From Pyxicephalus adspersus (Eukaryota > Chordata > Amphibia > Anura > Pyxicephalidae): a stretch of 64,000 nucleotides of DNA. Below, one piece after another: positions 21,782 to 36,800 of the stretch; the first letter of the stretch is position 1; every line of letters begins with the position of its first letter. The notes beneath the pieces were generated by a model, which worked only from the letters and a program-made list of their open reading frames with translations, made no database searches and was not told where the DNA came from. Made by a program: the position numbers and the translations under genes. The stretch covers positions 18,223,992 through 18,287,991 of the forward strand of contig NC_092863.1 of NCBI RefSeq assembly GCF_032062135.1, given 5' to 3'.

Positions 21782-23869
21782 GTTAGGTTCACTTTGCATT
21801 TCAAAAATTATTATTTATCAATGCAACATGAATTGTAACACATATCAGGATGTCTTGACATGATAATACACCTTCTCCTGGACTGATAATATTATCAGTC
21901 CAGGAGAGTAAAAGCAACGCAGTGTGGAAAGCAGCAGAAGAAAAAATATTTGACTAATATTAATATTATTTATAAACAGTATTTATAGAGCACCAACATA
22001 TTACACAGCGCTGTACATTAAATAGGGGTTGCAAATGACAGACAGACAGTGACACAGGAGGAGGAGGAGAACACCCTGCCCAGAAGAGCTTACACTCTAA
22101 GGTAGGGAAGCAGCATACAATAGGAGGGGGTATATAGAATGGTGAGGGTTTAAGAGGCAGAAGAAGATGGGTAGGCAAGTTTAAAGAAAATACAGTGTGA
22201 AGAATTTATTACCCAGAATTTCCTGTCTGGGTGTCACAGACACAGAAAGTGAGTAAACCTCCTCATATGGAGTCACAAATAGCAACATTAAAACCCAATA
22301 AAAGTTTTTACCCTTTCCTATAAAGGCCCTGAATTATTAAAGCACTCCAAGACTGGAGAGAATACACTTTAACCCGTGAAGCTGGCTGATACAGAAAACC
22401 TGAAATGGATTTCTTAAAATCATTTGCTTTTTGCTAGCAAGTGGTTTGAATCCTAGACCAGATCCATTCTAGGTTTTCTGGAATACTCAGCTTCACTGAT
22501 GAAAGTGTATTTTCTCTAGCCTTGGAGAACTTTAATAAATCAGGGCCATAGAGTTAATCATTAAGGTATGCTCTTCTGGAGAACAGTTTTAGGATCCTTA
22601 AGCCCCTGAGCAGATTAATAATGCATAATTTAATTTTGTGCATGAAGACTCTACCATTACTGTATTTAACAAGACTCCACAACAGTTCTGTTTTTTCTTA
22701 GAACCAGCATCTCCACATGTGATACAAGGAAATGCTATAAGTAGCATCTCCCTAGCCTTTCCTTGCATGAGGAAGCAGTAAATGCACCCCAACCTCACTG
22801 TCAGTGTGATTTAGCACTTAGTGCACTTGTTCTATGGGGTCTATTTGTAAAGCATTGAATGTGACACGCACCAAACATTCTCTGGTCAAGACGCTTATAG
22901 GTCTGTGTGTTTTCAATGGCAGTCATTGATTCTTCAGCAAAGAATGTTTTGTTAAATGTGAGATTTTGCTTTAACAAATTCAAATCAATTCAAAATGTAT
23001 TAACTATACATAAACATATTATTTATTATATATTGCTAGCTGGGAGCACCAGCCAGCAACTTATTATTATAAGCCAATATTACAACTTTTGTTTTAAAAG
23101 TAGACTATTGTATTATTGGCTTATATAAATTGACTGTATTGGCTGTTGACCTAAAAATCAATAGGGCTTCAAATGCAATACAAACATATACACAATTGAA
23201 GTTTATAGACCCTAATTATTGCTCTTGTGTGTATTTACAAATTACGTTGTGATAGGACCCAACTAACTTTCTGTCCTGATCTGTGTAGGCTCTGCCTATA
23301 ATACAATGTTGATAACCCCAAGGAAGATCTCACACTTTTGCCTTCTAATATACATTATAAAAACCAGGTTGTGTCTGTGATATAGTGACATATTACATAA
23401 TTAATTTTATGTAACTTTTATTCTTCTACAGAAGCACTTTTGGATCAGGCTATGATTGGTCCTGCACCCAACTCATTGATATTGTCCTACCTTAAGTATG
23501 CTATCAACTCTCAGGTATGTAATCTCTTACCTTCTAATCATTGAATTGATTACTTCAAAAATAATTACTTATCAATTGGAGATAAGCATGTTGTATCATT
23601 TCTAGCAAAATGTATCCAAAGACGGCCATACACATTGTAGGGTAGCCCATTGTTTGTGTGTAATCCAGTCATCAGAAAGAGATGGGAAACATGGAAGCTC
23701 GGATTATCCAAGTGTAAACATTTTTGTCAGTGGGGATGTGGAGAGAAACGGTTTATATGAGGATAAACAGGAACATGCAGCTGTATATATTTATTACATC
23801 AGATTGCTGTTTCGCTAGTGATCAGTAGATTACATGTATCTGCTGCTTAGAATCTCGTTGTCCTTTATG

Positions 23870-23909
<40 letters not shown>

Positions 23910-24757
23910 CAGATTTTGCTTCTTTACAAGGGATTAAAAATCATCACATTTGCTTATGTTTAAAGATTTGTTATTTCTGGTGGCCCTATTTTTTTATTTT
24001 TATACTACAATTTAGGATGTGGTCTTTTTCACTGCTTAGAACCTGTCAGATCATCCTATGGCCCTATAGAACTTTACATTTTTTTGTTTCTATCAAAGTG
24101 ATAGATGCACATTTGCAGCCCTACTGGGCTCTCAGTGTAAATTGTATAAATTCATTGTAGATGTGTGGAAAGTATTACAGTATGAGTAGGAACCTGACCT
24201 ATACCAGCATTCTGCAGTAAAAGATCTCATACTTTTCCTAGAGATCTTATGCTGCCAGGGGAAATTTGGCCATGTTGTGTGCCACTACAACAGCATTTTC
24301 CAGGATACCAAATCATGTCAGGCCTTAATACATAACTTTACCAACAAATGCAGACGTACAAAGCTTATAGCTATCGGCAGCTGACTTTAAAGGGCTTATT
24401 CACGCCAAGAAAGGATACCGCTTAGGGAGACGCTACATGTGTGGCAGCCCCCATAGGGAATAAATAGGGGCTGCAGTGAGCGGTACTAATACCACTCACT
24501 GTCACCAGCTGTCACATGTTCCGATGCTGGGTCTGTAAATCTGCCCTAAAGGACATGATACTTATGAAAAAAACACACAAACAGCACTTGCAATGTATGT
24601 TGTATGATTTAAACTGAAGTTTTAATTGTTTTTTTTTAAAGTGTATGTTCACAGAATAAATAATTTACTTAGCCAGAGAAGAATAATGGCAATGATGAGT
24701 GATTGTGGACTATTCCATAAGAAAATGCTAGTTGCCTGACTATCATTGTGTTGATAG

Positions 24758-24808
<51 letters not shown>

Positions 24809-27800
24809 ATATTTGTGTGTGTGTTCTGACACCTATTTACAATATTTATGCTCTAGGTCTGTGACTCAAAATTGTTTACTAGGCACAACCAGGGAACAAG
24901 CATATTTGGAGGGTGGTCAGCAGCAATAGTAGCTTATCATAATAAGGTCTCTTTTGATATACCACTAACAGTAGAACTATGTTATCTGTTTAATATATTC
25001 ATAACACTACCTGTTGGTTCTGCCATTAATGCTGGGGATTTTAATTGCAGACATTGCAGCAGTTTTGGGAGAAGGATATGATTATTGTGTCCACTGACAT
25101 CAATGCTGGGAGATTTTATTGCAGGCAAAGACACCAGTAATGATCACAATGCTTTGAGTCTTGTCAATGAATGAAAACAAGTTACTATTGTGGGGCTCTC
25201 TGAAATTATCGAGTTCTCACTTGGGGCTCTTATATTTTTAGATTAAAATTTTTAAAAAACATTTTTTATGCTCACCAAATGATCAGAATATGTTTACCAG
25301 TTATATGTTTTTTGTTCTTGTTAATCTATAAAGACTAAGCTGAGCTATTTCTTCTGCAGATGGTTTCTTACGCTACTGTCCTGACTGCAATCAGCAAGGT
25401 AAGTAAGGTTCTACATGATTATGTGGTGTCTAAAATTTGATCAAATTCACTCTTCAAACCTGGGTAAAATTATTGTTAATAATTCTCAGATTAATTAGCC
25501 AGAGGAAAGCCTGAAATCCTTATTTGTATATTTCTTTCCTTGGTCATTCATTTAAAGTATTGCAGAAAGAGTCAGCATTAAAGCCGGGCAAATAGAGTTT
25601 TTAAAATGTAATTGCCATAACGGCATCCCCCATGATTCTCTCAAGACAGGCTTATTTTAATGGTGATATTAGTTAGGAAGAGCTGGGCACTGGGAAACGA
25701 TGGTTTAGCCAGATACTTCTGCATGATATCCTTCAGTCATCACACCCATAGCTTTGTTTATCAAGTTCATAAAGAACATTACTATCCCTATTTAATCTTC
25801 TACATTGTTTCTGAGGCTAAGTACACACGTGCAATATTTATCGTTGGAAAGGATATTTCACAATCCTTTCCAACGACAAATGACTGCACGATGCATGAAC
25901 GAGCTCTGTACATACAGCAACGTGCTGCTCTATGGAGAGGGGAGGGGGAGAGCAACGGAGCGACACCGAGCTGCACTCTTTTCCTTTCACTTGCATTGCA
26001 ATTGTTTATCGTCCGTCATCTGTGGTTCCACCAGGGCGGTCGTTCGGATGATGGACGACGAGCACTGTACACACGCAAGATTCTTAATATTAGCCCTCAG
26101 CCGATTATCAGACGAGAACTATTGCATGTGTGTACGTAGCCTGACTCCCCTTGCATAGTCCTATAGTCCCCTCAGGGTGTGGAGGCGACACGTCTTCACA
26201 ATGTCATGGACTGCACTATAGACTGACTATACATTCCCTGATTTTGCTGGCTTCCCTTATACACTCCTTTATGTACTTCCTTGCTTCAGAGACAGTCGTC
26301 TGACGCAGCAGGATTGCCTGTAAGGCTCATTAGCAGCCTAATATTCTTGTTTCCAACTAGGAAAGAAACAACAGTAAACTGTTCATGGGTAAAATTAGAA
26401 ATGCACTAATACTTGTACTCGTTGCCAGGAATTGTTCTATAAATAGCTGTCATATATGTTTATGTTTAACCAAACCTAGACAAACTTCATTTTATATCTC
26501 ACCTCCTTTAACCAATTGTGAAGGAATGGAATCTTGAGTAAGCTTCCAGTTGCTGTAGTTACTCCTGGAGTGAGTTATTTACTACTTGGAAGTACCAGCG
26601 AATATGTTCTGCAATGGAAGGGGGCAGTAAAACAAAGTTGTTGCTTTGCCCCCTTACAGCTTGACTGCAGTAAGATTTAAAATTCAGGTCACTGCTGTAC
26701 ACACGTCAGACTCTCACCTCCTGCGTCTGATATTTCATATCGGGCCTGAATCATCTGACGTGTGTACATAGACTAAGGCACTGTTAGAGCGCTCTGTGAA
26801 CATGAATATTGTTAGGATCAGATGGCTTTTTAGTAGACCTGATAACTTTCTCCCAAATTAGCATGTGACAGAGTCCCTTTAAATAATTAAACTCTATTTG
26901 TTAGCTGATAAACCTTGGATATTTAGTTTTAATCACATGTAATTACTTTCCCCTTGCCACCATACACACTTTCTGTGCTTATTTTTTCCACTGGTCAACA
27001 CATGGTCAATAAACTAGGAGCTGCCCATATAAGCCAAATGATCAGGGAATCGGAGGATGAAGGCTTAAAGTGATGATCGTTCCCTTTCCGCTGCTTAAAT
27101 AACTGTGTAACCTTTGTAATGTATGGTGTGCTTGGCGTTAACTAAAAATAGTCCCGGGACTGTGTCAGTGGAATAAATATCATAACTGGTTTCTGTTTGG
27201 GCTCAATGTTTTTCCATTTCATGTAAACCAGACGAGATTGAAGATGAAATTAGTATAGATGTCATTTAGCAGGAATTACAGAAGGGCCTGTTTTCCCCTC
27301 TCATAAAGACACATTGGATTGTTGAAGGCATATGAGGACTGCGTGTTTAGATTTTTATGTATACATTTATGTGTACATAATATCGCGTTCTGGTCACATC
27401 GCCCCCGGAACGGAAAAAAAAATCAGGATCCTAGCTAAGAAGTGCAAATATTTACATTAGGGAGAGAATTCTGGTCAGAGAAAAAGGAGACTTATAGAAA
27501 AGGAATTTAACCTACTGCATCATGGGAAGGTTATGCGGGGTTTGGCTCAGGGACAAACTTTTTGGAGAACCAGAATGTTTATTGTGATGTGTACAAGGGA
27601 CATGGGTCAGACATTGTAGGGAAATGTCATAAAGTAGTTTTGAAAAGTAGCACATGTTGGGGATTCAGCCGGGTAAAATCCCTACCTACTGCTTTACTGG
27701 AGTACACTGAGCAATACCTTCTCCAATTGTCATATTGTTTCTGGTAACCTGGTGCTCTGAGATAAACAAGTGTTATACAGTGGTTTTTATCAAAGTAAGC

Positions 27801-30800
27801 GTTCATTGACATTTTTTTTTGAATGCTACCAGAATGTTTTAACCACATTTCAATTTGTATAGCAAACCCATCTGCATTTCAATTGCCATTTAAATGCAGA
27901 TTTGTCAGTTTGTTTTACCTGCTTTGCTGCAGTTCAAACACTCCTAATTAGGACGCACTGCGTCAAAAAAAGCAACACAAAACAAATCAAATACAGCATA
28001 TGAGCTCCCAGGATCACTACTCAATAAAAGGTTATTGGAATTTTGATAATCTACGCTTGCAGTGCGTTAGGGTAGGGAACGTTATTTCCCCCTGTAGTAA
28101 GTGGACCAAAAGGCAGTCAGCTCTGAGCACCTCAAAGCTGTCAAATTCTGGCCGGGTATACAGCAGATTGGGGCATATCTGAGCTCCTGGACAACATTGC
28201 CTGAGCTTCTTCCAGAATCGGGACTTTGGGCTTTTTGATTGGTCATGGCGGCAGTTCATTCACACCAGTATACGCTGAAACTGTGGATTGTGGGAATTCA
28301 TAATGGACAGGTTGAGGTCTTTGCTGCAGGTCTCTCTTTAAGTAAAAAAAAGATTCCTTTTTTTTTGGTTCCTTCAATTTTAGGTTAAAGTTCCACTTTA
28401 AGCAGTGTTTTTTTTTTCCAGTCTCTTAACTCTGTTACCTCATACTAAATAATCATGTTGAAATGATAATTGGTTTTCGCAGAAACCTTTGTGATTGTTA
28501 GCACAGCTGACACCCATTATTCTGTAAAACAACATACAGTACATTATGTTCCCATGGGTTTCAAAGTCCTTCATACAAATCCTTTTCAATTTAAAATGGA
28601 CAAACGTGTTTCTTATACACATCTGTTTTTTATTATTTTAGGAAATAAAGGTTATACCATGCTTCACATTGCCAAGAAACTGACAGTCTTATTGAAAAGT
28701 GTCCACTCCTGTGTTGATAGATGAGAACACTGGATTAAACTAAAAATTAAAAAGACAAAGAATGACGATATGCCGAACCGCATGCAAGCTGATATGTAAA
28801 CCAACATGTTTGATTTTATTTTAAAGCTCTCCAAGACTGGAGAAGATAGACTATATTGGTAATACGTGCGTGATCCAGAAAATTTGCAATGGATTTCTTA
28901 AAAATTATCAGTTCTTAGTTGCCAAATGCTTTAAATCCTAGACCAAATCCATTTCAGGTTGGCTGGATCACCTAGGTTCTCCCATGATAGTCTATCTTCT
29001 CCAGTCTTGGAGGGCTTTAATATTCCTGCCTATGTGTTCTTGCTTACTGAAGTTGCTCTTTAGTTAGGAAGTCGATTAACATATCCAACCCACAACAAAC
29101 TTGGGGGTCTACTGATTTTTAGATATGGATAAAAGGATTCTATTTAGAATCCCCAAACAAATGCATAATTCTTAATAGGGCTACCTGAAAATCAGATTGA
29201 GCGCCTACAGTTTTCTCCCCAGCCTCCTTTTAACCCGACGTACTACCCGGCTGTTTTTGGGTGGTTATCGAAGAGCTGGTTCACAATACTGGGTCTGCCA
29301 CCCACCTACAACTTCTCCCCGCCCAGCCTAAAAAATTATTAAAATTCTTGCCAATAACATATTTCAGTGGTCAAAACTAAATCTATATCCACTCATGGAA
29401 TATTATGATACAACCAAAAAGAAGTGTGTGTGTGTGCATTCTTATACCTTTGTTTTTTCAGTTTGATGACTTCTCCAGAGATCTTTGCATCCAGGCTTTA
29501 TTGGAAATCATGGACATGTTCTGTGACAATCTAAGGTAATATTTGTATCATTTTCTATTGAAGTTGTTTTTTATGTGTAACATATACTTAAACACCAAAA
29601 CAAGAACTTTCTAAATTTCAGCTTAACAGCCCTTAGATATGTGTAAGTTTCTTTTTTCGGACAGCAAATAAACATTTTCAGTGGAAAACACCAGTTGGTT
29701 TTTATAGAAATGCAGTGTTCTTGTCACTTTATTTAAACAGTATTATCTTCCTTGTGATAACTACAATTCCGCCATGTAATGAAGGTGAGGAGTGAGGGAA
29801 ACTTGTTGGTTTCCAGATCAGGAGAGATGTTTGGGTGACAGCTCAGCTCCTCAATAGATACAGCTAAAAAAGAAGCGTTGCCAACTTAGGAAAGCAAATC
29901 TATATATGAAAATTTGCCTGGAAAAAAAAAACTAATTCAGTTATCAAATATAAATACTGATCTGCATGAAAATGTTGTTCTGGATTTAGATACTCTTTAA
30001 CACTCGCAATTTTTTCGATCGATAATTATTTCTAGTTGACATGTCTCCTGCCCAATAATTCGGGTGGACATGTAGGCAAAGCATAAAAGCATAGATTAAA
30101 AAAAAAAAAAAAAAAAACTTTCACGACCTGGAAAGTTTAAACTGAGCATTTTTGACTTGGAAGTGTTATGATAAGGATAATATGTTCCATTAGTGAATAT
30201 TGGGTGCATTAGGTGTAATTGATAAACCGATTTGGTCCAATTCTATAACACTTGATATTTGTGTTTACTTTTTAATAGAAGAGATGATCCATTTAGTGAC
30301 CTAAGGCCCGCTTACACTTGGGCATTTTGGGAATTCTCAATTTATTGCATTGATAGCTTTTGTGCTGTGAGTTAGTTCATTGCCATTGGCATCCCAACAC
30401 ATCAAACAATGAAGATGTTTTGCAGTGCTGCATATGGTGACGCACTCCCATGTGTTATGGTATGCTGTACCAGATAAACCGTGCATGTCCAGATTTTTTT
30501 GTTCCTTCTGTTACCCTCACCTTAATTGGGAATTAAATTGGTGGTAGCTCAACTTTATTTTTACCTATTTACCTTTGTTTCCAGCTGTCATGGTAAAGCA
30601 GAAGAGTGCATCAGCCTGTGTCGGGCATTGATGCATGCTGTGAACTGGCTTCTACGTTGTTCTGCATACTACGTGGAAAAACTGAAAGAGATCACAGATC
30701 CACTAACTTGGGAGTGTCAGCTGTCCATGTGCCTGAAGAGACTTGAGTCCATTCTTAGCAGTACTAAGAACCGTGCACTCATCCATATCGCCAAACTGGA

Positions 30801-33800
30801 GGAACCAGGTAAGCTTGATAGGTTTCCCATAGCAAATGATATTTTATTTATGAGTGGGCTGGAGACATTTTTTTTCTCCCGCATTGTACGGAATGCTGTT
30901 GTTTTGGGCGCCAGTGCTTATTTTTGCACATCAATAAAGATAGCTCATGTTTACAACACATAGAAAATATCATCAATACAATTCTTGCTATTGATTAGAG
31001 AATGTTTAAATCTTGAAATGCATAAAGGGAGTATAGTCTACCCATCAAAGCATTTTGCAGTTTACTGTACAATCTGTTCAACAGAAATCAGAGAGTTAGC
31101 CAGGTGTGCTGGAGTGCATGAAGCTTCATAACAAGGTAGAGTAATGGACAGATTCTTATTGGCGTGCTGCTTCACCTGTTACTGATAAAATAGGTTTGGG
31201 ATGAAGACCTGTAAGCGAACTAGAAACTGCAACAGGCCAAGGGAACGTCCTTTTGTTCTGTTCATTGTGGCAGAGTAAAGGCCAGGGCTAATTGGATAGA
31301 AATATTAATTCCCTGGCAGATAAAACTGATCTAATATACTTTATGTATATCAACTGTACATTAGGCTGTTTGCCTGGATTTCATCTTTTCCAAAGAAGGC
31401 AAAGCCGGTGTGGGTGTTTTAGGAATTTAGCTGCATTGTTTATATAAAAGCCAACTTATGGTTATGTAAAGGAATAGTCTGGCTTTAGCTTATACACAGT
31501 GTTCCTAGATAGCAATAGCAGGTTGCTGTATGTTGCTTTTTAAAGTACAATAACAGACAAGGCTCAAAATTTAATAATATGTAAGTACAGTGAATTCATG
31601 TTAAGCTGTAATTTTAATACATTAGTTTTTAGGAAACGTACACTGTTATTGACAACTTCACCTTAAAATGTTAGTTTCCTGAATTTTAATTATTTTAAAT
31701 CCCTGACCTATTACATTTCTGATTTGTCCAGTTTCTTCTGCTACATTCCTAATTCAATACTGAAGCCAGAAACGGCCAAGCAATTGGCATTTGCAAAAGG
31801 AAGTTATTAAAATTTAACTTTCTTTTTTAGCAAACATTCCAGGATATTTTGGACTGTAAGACTGTACATGTATTTCCACTGCTTTTGAACCCCCAATTGA
31901 ATTTCACTATGTGTCCTTCAAGTGTATATAAATACAATATTTAGTTTTTTGTTTGGGATAGAGCAGGGAAGAGTTGTAATTCTTTTTAGGTATATTGGCT
32001 TTCTGTATTTTTTCTGGGGACAAAAAAACGCTAAATGTCCTAGTAACAATTGTCACTGATTTTGAAGTAAGAGAAAAAGTCCATAGTATTAAGTTGTAAG
32101 CAGAACAGCAATAGAGAGGAAGCATTCCAGTATGGACACTTGTTGCTGTGACATCTGTCTAATAAAGGATTTTCCATACTTTGGAAAGCTTTCCTTGTGC
32201 TTTCTATTGTGTCTAGCAGACAGGAAGCAGAGAAACTCTTCCTAATGGGACATAGCCAGCACAAAAAAAATTTGGCAGAGGTTTAACCCTTACCTTGAAA
32301 GAATTCTTCGGATATGCCATTAGCTCAGGTGATGCTGCAGAGGACATCTACATAAAAGTAAATTATTTACCTTTACTAGTGATTTATGTTTTAAATTAAT
32401 TTATCCTTTCTAACGTCTTACCTGCATGAGAAAATCATTGCTGCAATGAAATTGTTTGTTGTTAATACCAGATCCAATTTTTATTTTGCTTTATTTATTA
32501 ATAGGTTTTTAATAAGGTATTTTCAGGTTGGCTTCTTCCAGGTCCCCTTTAGATATATGAGGTCTGCAGCATAAATTTCTGTGATAGCTTCTCCCTCTCC
32601 AGCAAAATAGCCTTTGTGATTCATACCTAATGATCCTCTTGTCTCTGTATTGGATCAGCCATGTCGTCCTGATCGTGCCATTTGTGTTGGGTAATACTCT
32701 CTAGCTGACAGTTATGTCAGACCTTGTTATTTTGTCTCTTTTTGCTTGTAGCCTCCTGGGCATCCGTGGAGCAGTCATTGCTGCGACTGGCCGATTGCAT
32801 AAGTCTCCTTCCCAGCATTCAGCTACGGACTCAGGCAGAGGATTGTGTGTCGTTAATCAGGAGGTACGCTTCTGTCTACTTTACTTACCCACAGCACGTA
32901 TAGTTTTACTTGAGGGGCACTTTATACATTGTTGTGACTGCTAGTCCAAAAGCTTTTCATCTTTTTATAGCTAGAGTCTGTTTAACATTGACACTTACCC
33001 AATAAAAGTCGACCAGTTTATCGCTTTTAACTGCAATAATGTAGAGGTTAAAGTAAGTTAAAGTGCATTTGCTTAATCTTTTTTTGGGGATACAGGAGTT
33101 ATTTGGTTCCCACCTATAAAAGGCAAGGCATAGTAACTAAAATAACCTGCTTCCCTGTATAGGCAAAGAATTCTCATTGCAGAAACTGAGAATCCAGTTA
33201 TCCCAAAACCAAGAGACAGCCTAAATCCTCTGTATATAGAGATATTGAGTAAGAACAGCTGTGCATTGGACCAACATATATTGGATTATTAGCAAGCAAG
33301 GAAATGAACTTCCCATCCCCAATAAATATATGTTAAAAATGCCACTTTTGCAATCTCTGGGGATTAACATACTCTGACTTCCCTAAGCTTTCAAAGTCCA
33401 TTGTGAAGGCAGCAACCCATTACAACTAAAATCCGGAAAACACCACACCCTTTCCTAGCCAGACTTGTTTTCCTATGCTTTTATTAGGTACACTGCATCA
33501 TTGTATAAAAAGCAATACAAAATTGATGCAGATTGTTATTCTACAGAAATTTTGTAGTAACAAAATTACAAATTTCCCTTATCTCCAAACTTATAACCAC
33601 AAACTGGGCTCCAGAACAATATCTACATATTCTATACATAGGGGCCCTGTATAATGGCATATTATTAGTTGAGGGGTCCTTGTGATGTCTCTTTTTACTG
33701 CTTGGCATGTTTAAAGAACAAAAACACCAAACCAACATCCTCCCCTGTAACTGACGTTTTGTATGTATGTAAAAAAAAAACTCTTGCAATTTGCTAGTTC

Positions 33801-36800
33801 TGTAGGCGTATTTAAAGAAAGCATAAAGATCTTTATAAACTTGGCCTCATACATCCAGCTTTTATATGAAGGGTCAGCTTTAAATCAGGCTTGTGTGTGG
33901 TATTATGATAGATAGAGGCAGCTGAAAAGAGCGATTTTGCCTATGACACAAGATTGAATGTGCGTTGATGAACAATCTGTTGTTTATACTCTTTTAGGAG
34001 GCATTAAAAAAATGTAAAAATAAAATATTGTGAAAGACAATCTGCTAGGTTCATAAGCATTCCTTAAAAACAGGCATCCATTGAATATTAACTGTACATT
34101 TGGTGCAACTTCTCCCATTCCTGTATTCACCTGTGCAAAATCTAGTGAAGTATAGTTAGATCCTGCATGCGCTGGAGTTACTTGGTACCTGTTGTCTGGC
34201 TCTGTATATGGCAGGTTCTTTTGTTAATTAGCACTTAAGCACTTTAGTTAATTAACAGCCAGTCGCTGGTATTGGGTGAAAAAGTTTTATCCCCTTCTAC
34301 ATGTACTTCTACTTTGTCAGCCTGTCACACACTTTTCAAATAGAAATTACAGGTGACCACTTTCAACAAATGTTATATAAGCATTGCAATTACTAATAGT
34401 GTGCATGCATGTGGACAGCTGGCTGCAGATCAATAAACATTTAGCTATTATTGACTTCACTTCCCAAACGTGTTGTTCCGCTGCTGGTACTTAAAAAAGT
34501 GGTCATGTGATTCACTACCCTTTTTCTAGTCTACACAGGTATTTTTTTTTATCATGCAACACAAATTTCATATGCTCTATTGAATATTCCTTCTATAAAT
34601 GTGACTTATCACTGAACAAAAATCTTGGTAAATTGAACGACAGCTTAAAAATGTTTGATCAAGCAACCTTGTTAGGGACATAGTAAACAGTCTGTAGCCC
34701 TGTCCAGATACTGTAGTTGCATGGTTTCTAAAAAGGGAACATATAATGGAGGAAATATGGGGGTTGCCATATATGACCCTTGAAAATGGTTTACTGCCTC
34801 TAACAAGAGTTTGGTTTGTTTCTTGGCAATGATGTTAAATGATGGTTTGGCTACTAGAAATGACAATTTATGTTTTCTCTTTTCTTACCTCCATAGCATT
34901 CCATCCATGCTTTCTTCACATTCTGAACAGCTACACAGCACTGGTTTCCCCACTGTTCATGCTGTTGTGATGTTAGAAGGTACAATGAACCTTACAGGAG
35001 AGGCACATCCATTTGTGGAACAGCTGAATACAGTCAAGAGAATGCAGGTGAGACCATGGGACCTTTGCTGACCATAAAAATACTACTCACCTGGCTGCTA
35101 CATTGAAATCTTGGCATTAATGCCTTCTGAGATACAAACCCAGACCAAGTGTGCAGACAAGGAAAGTATTAAAGAAAGCAAAGTTGGTCAAAATTAAGAT
35201 GACAGCCAGGTAGCTAACTTTTTGAAAAGGATATATGCATAGGGCAGCCTCTATATTTCTCTTTTGGTTGGATTTCCTTAACAACTGAAGCTTTGCTTAT
35301 GGTAGGGGTCAGCAAACTTTTTTTTTGGCTACTAGGCCATTTTAGGAGGTCAAGAAGGCACACTAGGCCAGACTCCCTCTCTCGCTGATGGCTCAGCCCA
35401 CTATCAGGAACACCCCTGAAGGGAAATCCCTTGCTTGGGAGCAAGATAGTAAGAAGAGAATATCAAAAGAGATTTTTTAGGACTTCATTCTATAAATACA
35501 AATCTTTTAAATGAACACGTAAAAATGCTTTATCTGCTTTGATTGTATAGGTGATGTTTTAACAATACAAAGCCTGTGATGGTGATTAAATAATGACAAT
35601 AAATTCTGATAGTAGATTTCTGTTTGTTGATAAACTACATTGCTTTGCATATGTAAAATTCATGCATTGTGATGATTGTGTTTAATGATGCCCATATTTC
35701 TGTTCTCACAGCGAATCCCATCTCATCTCTTCCTCCTTGAAGTCTGGAAGGCGTGTATTGTAGGTTTAATAGAATCGCCTGCAGGAACCGATGAGCTCAA
35801 ATGGACTGCATTTACTTTTCTCAAAGTATGTGAATACATGTATTAGAAAGTGTTATTTTCTTTTTGGATTGTATGAGATCTCAAAGACATTAGTATACAG
35901 ACCCCACTTCTAGAAGACGGGGCGTTTAAAGGAAGCCAAAAAAACATTTCCCATAACCCATTTTTAAGTGCCCTGTTTAGGAAGTTGGATAGGTTTCTTC
36001 TCATGCAAGAAATACCTTGGCCACTATTTTTAGATAATTTAGCTTTTTTATGATTCATATTCACTTTAAACTATATGTATTAAAAACCTAAAACTTATGT
36101 ATTTTCACCATGGCTTGTTTTAACCTATGTTAAAATGTTTGGATTAAAATGATCAATTTGTCTTCGCTCCTGTTATGTTATGCTGTGCCTAATTTACACT
36201 AATCTATTAGATTGAAAGCCCGTTCCTATACACTTGCATTTAGTGGCATCTTAGTTTTGCATGATCAGTTATAATGTGATGTTCTGGTTTTAGTATGTCT
36301 GGCCATAATGTTATTTTTAAACATATGAAGACCAATAGATATATAGTGGTGGTTATGGTTAGGGGGTCACTTGAAGGTATACGAGTAATCGTCTTGCCAA
36401 GCCAATTAGTGCAATATTGGAGCTGAAAAGAACAGAGAAGAAAAGAAGGCTTTTTGTGGCAAGAGAATGTATTGAAACACAAAATATACTTTACAGTAGT
36501 ACAAGCAAATTGATATTGTATGTATGTGCTCTGATTCTATACAAAGTCCTACTAAACTAATACAGAAAGCTGATGTTAACACATGTAAATGGTCTGTCTT
36601 ATCTCCCGACGCGTTTCGCCCTAAGGGGCCTTTTCAAGGGATAGGGGAGACACATAAGGATATAATTAAAATCACAGACGCAGCCAGTATATTAGGCACC
36701 ACAAGTGTTTTATGAAAAGTTGATGAGGGACTCAAAATGGAGTCAAAATGGACTCAAGGAAAATTATGTATGGAGGAGATAGTCCTTAAATGTATATGTA

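Larger units (their letters stand above)
21782..23431. other. med24: med24 intron 2
   Basis: Holds a perfect palindrome (21874-21907), an L2 tail and a palindromic MITE. No RNA gene was recognised. Confidence 0.6.
23515..25359. other. med24: med24 intron 3
   Basis: Contains two TA microsatellites and otherwise unassigned AT-rich sequence. Confidence 0.5.
25399..29461. other. med24: med24 intron 4
   Basis: A 4.1-kb intron with two gtacacacg-type palindromic elements, a ctctccaag MITE and a short hAT-like repeat. The segment 27200-28300 is unassigned. Confidence 0.5.

Noticed and set aside
24690..24740. Box C-like ATGATGA followed by CTGA in intron 3, considered as a C/D snoRNA (human MED24 hosts SNORD124)
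   Set aside because: The boxes are too close together, the terminal stem is weak, and no C' or D' boxes are seen. No better candidate was found in the other introns.
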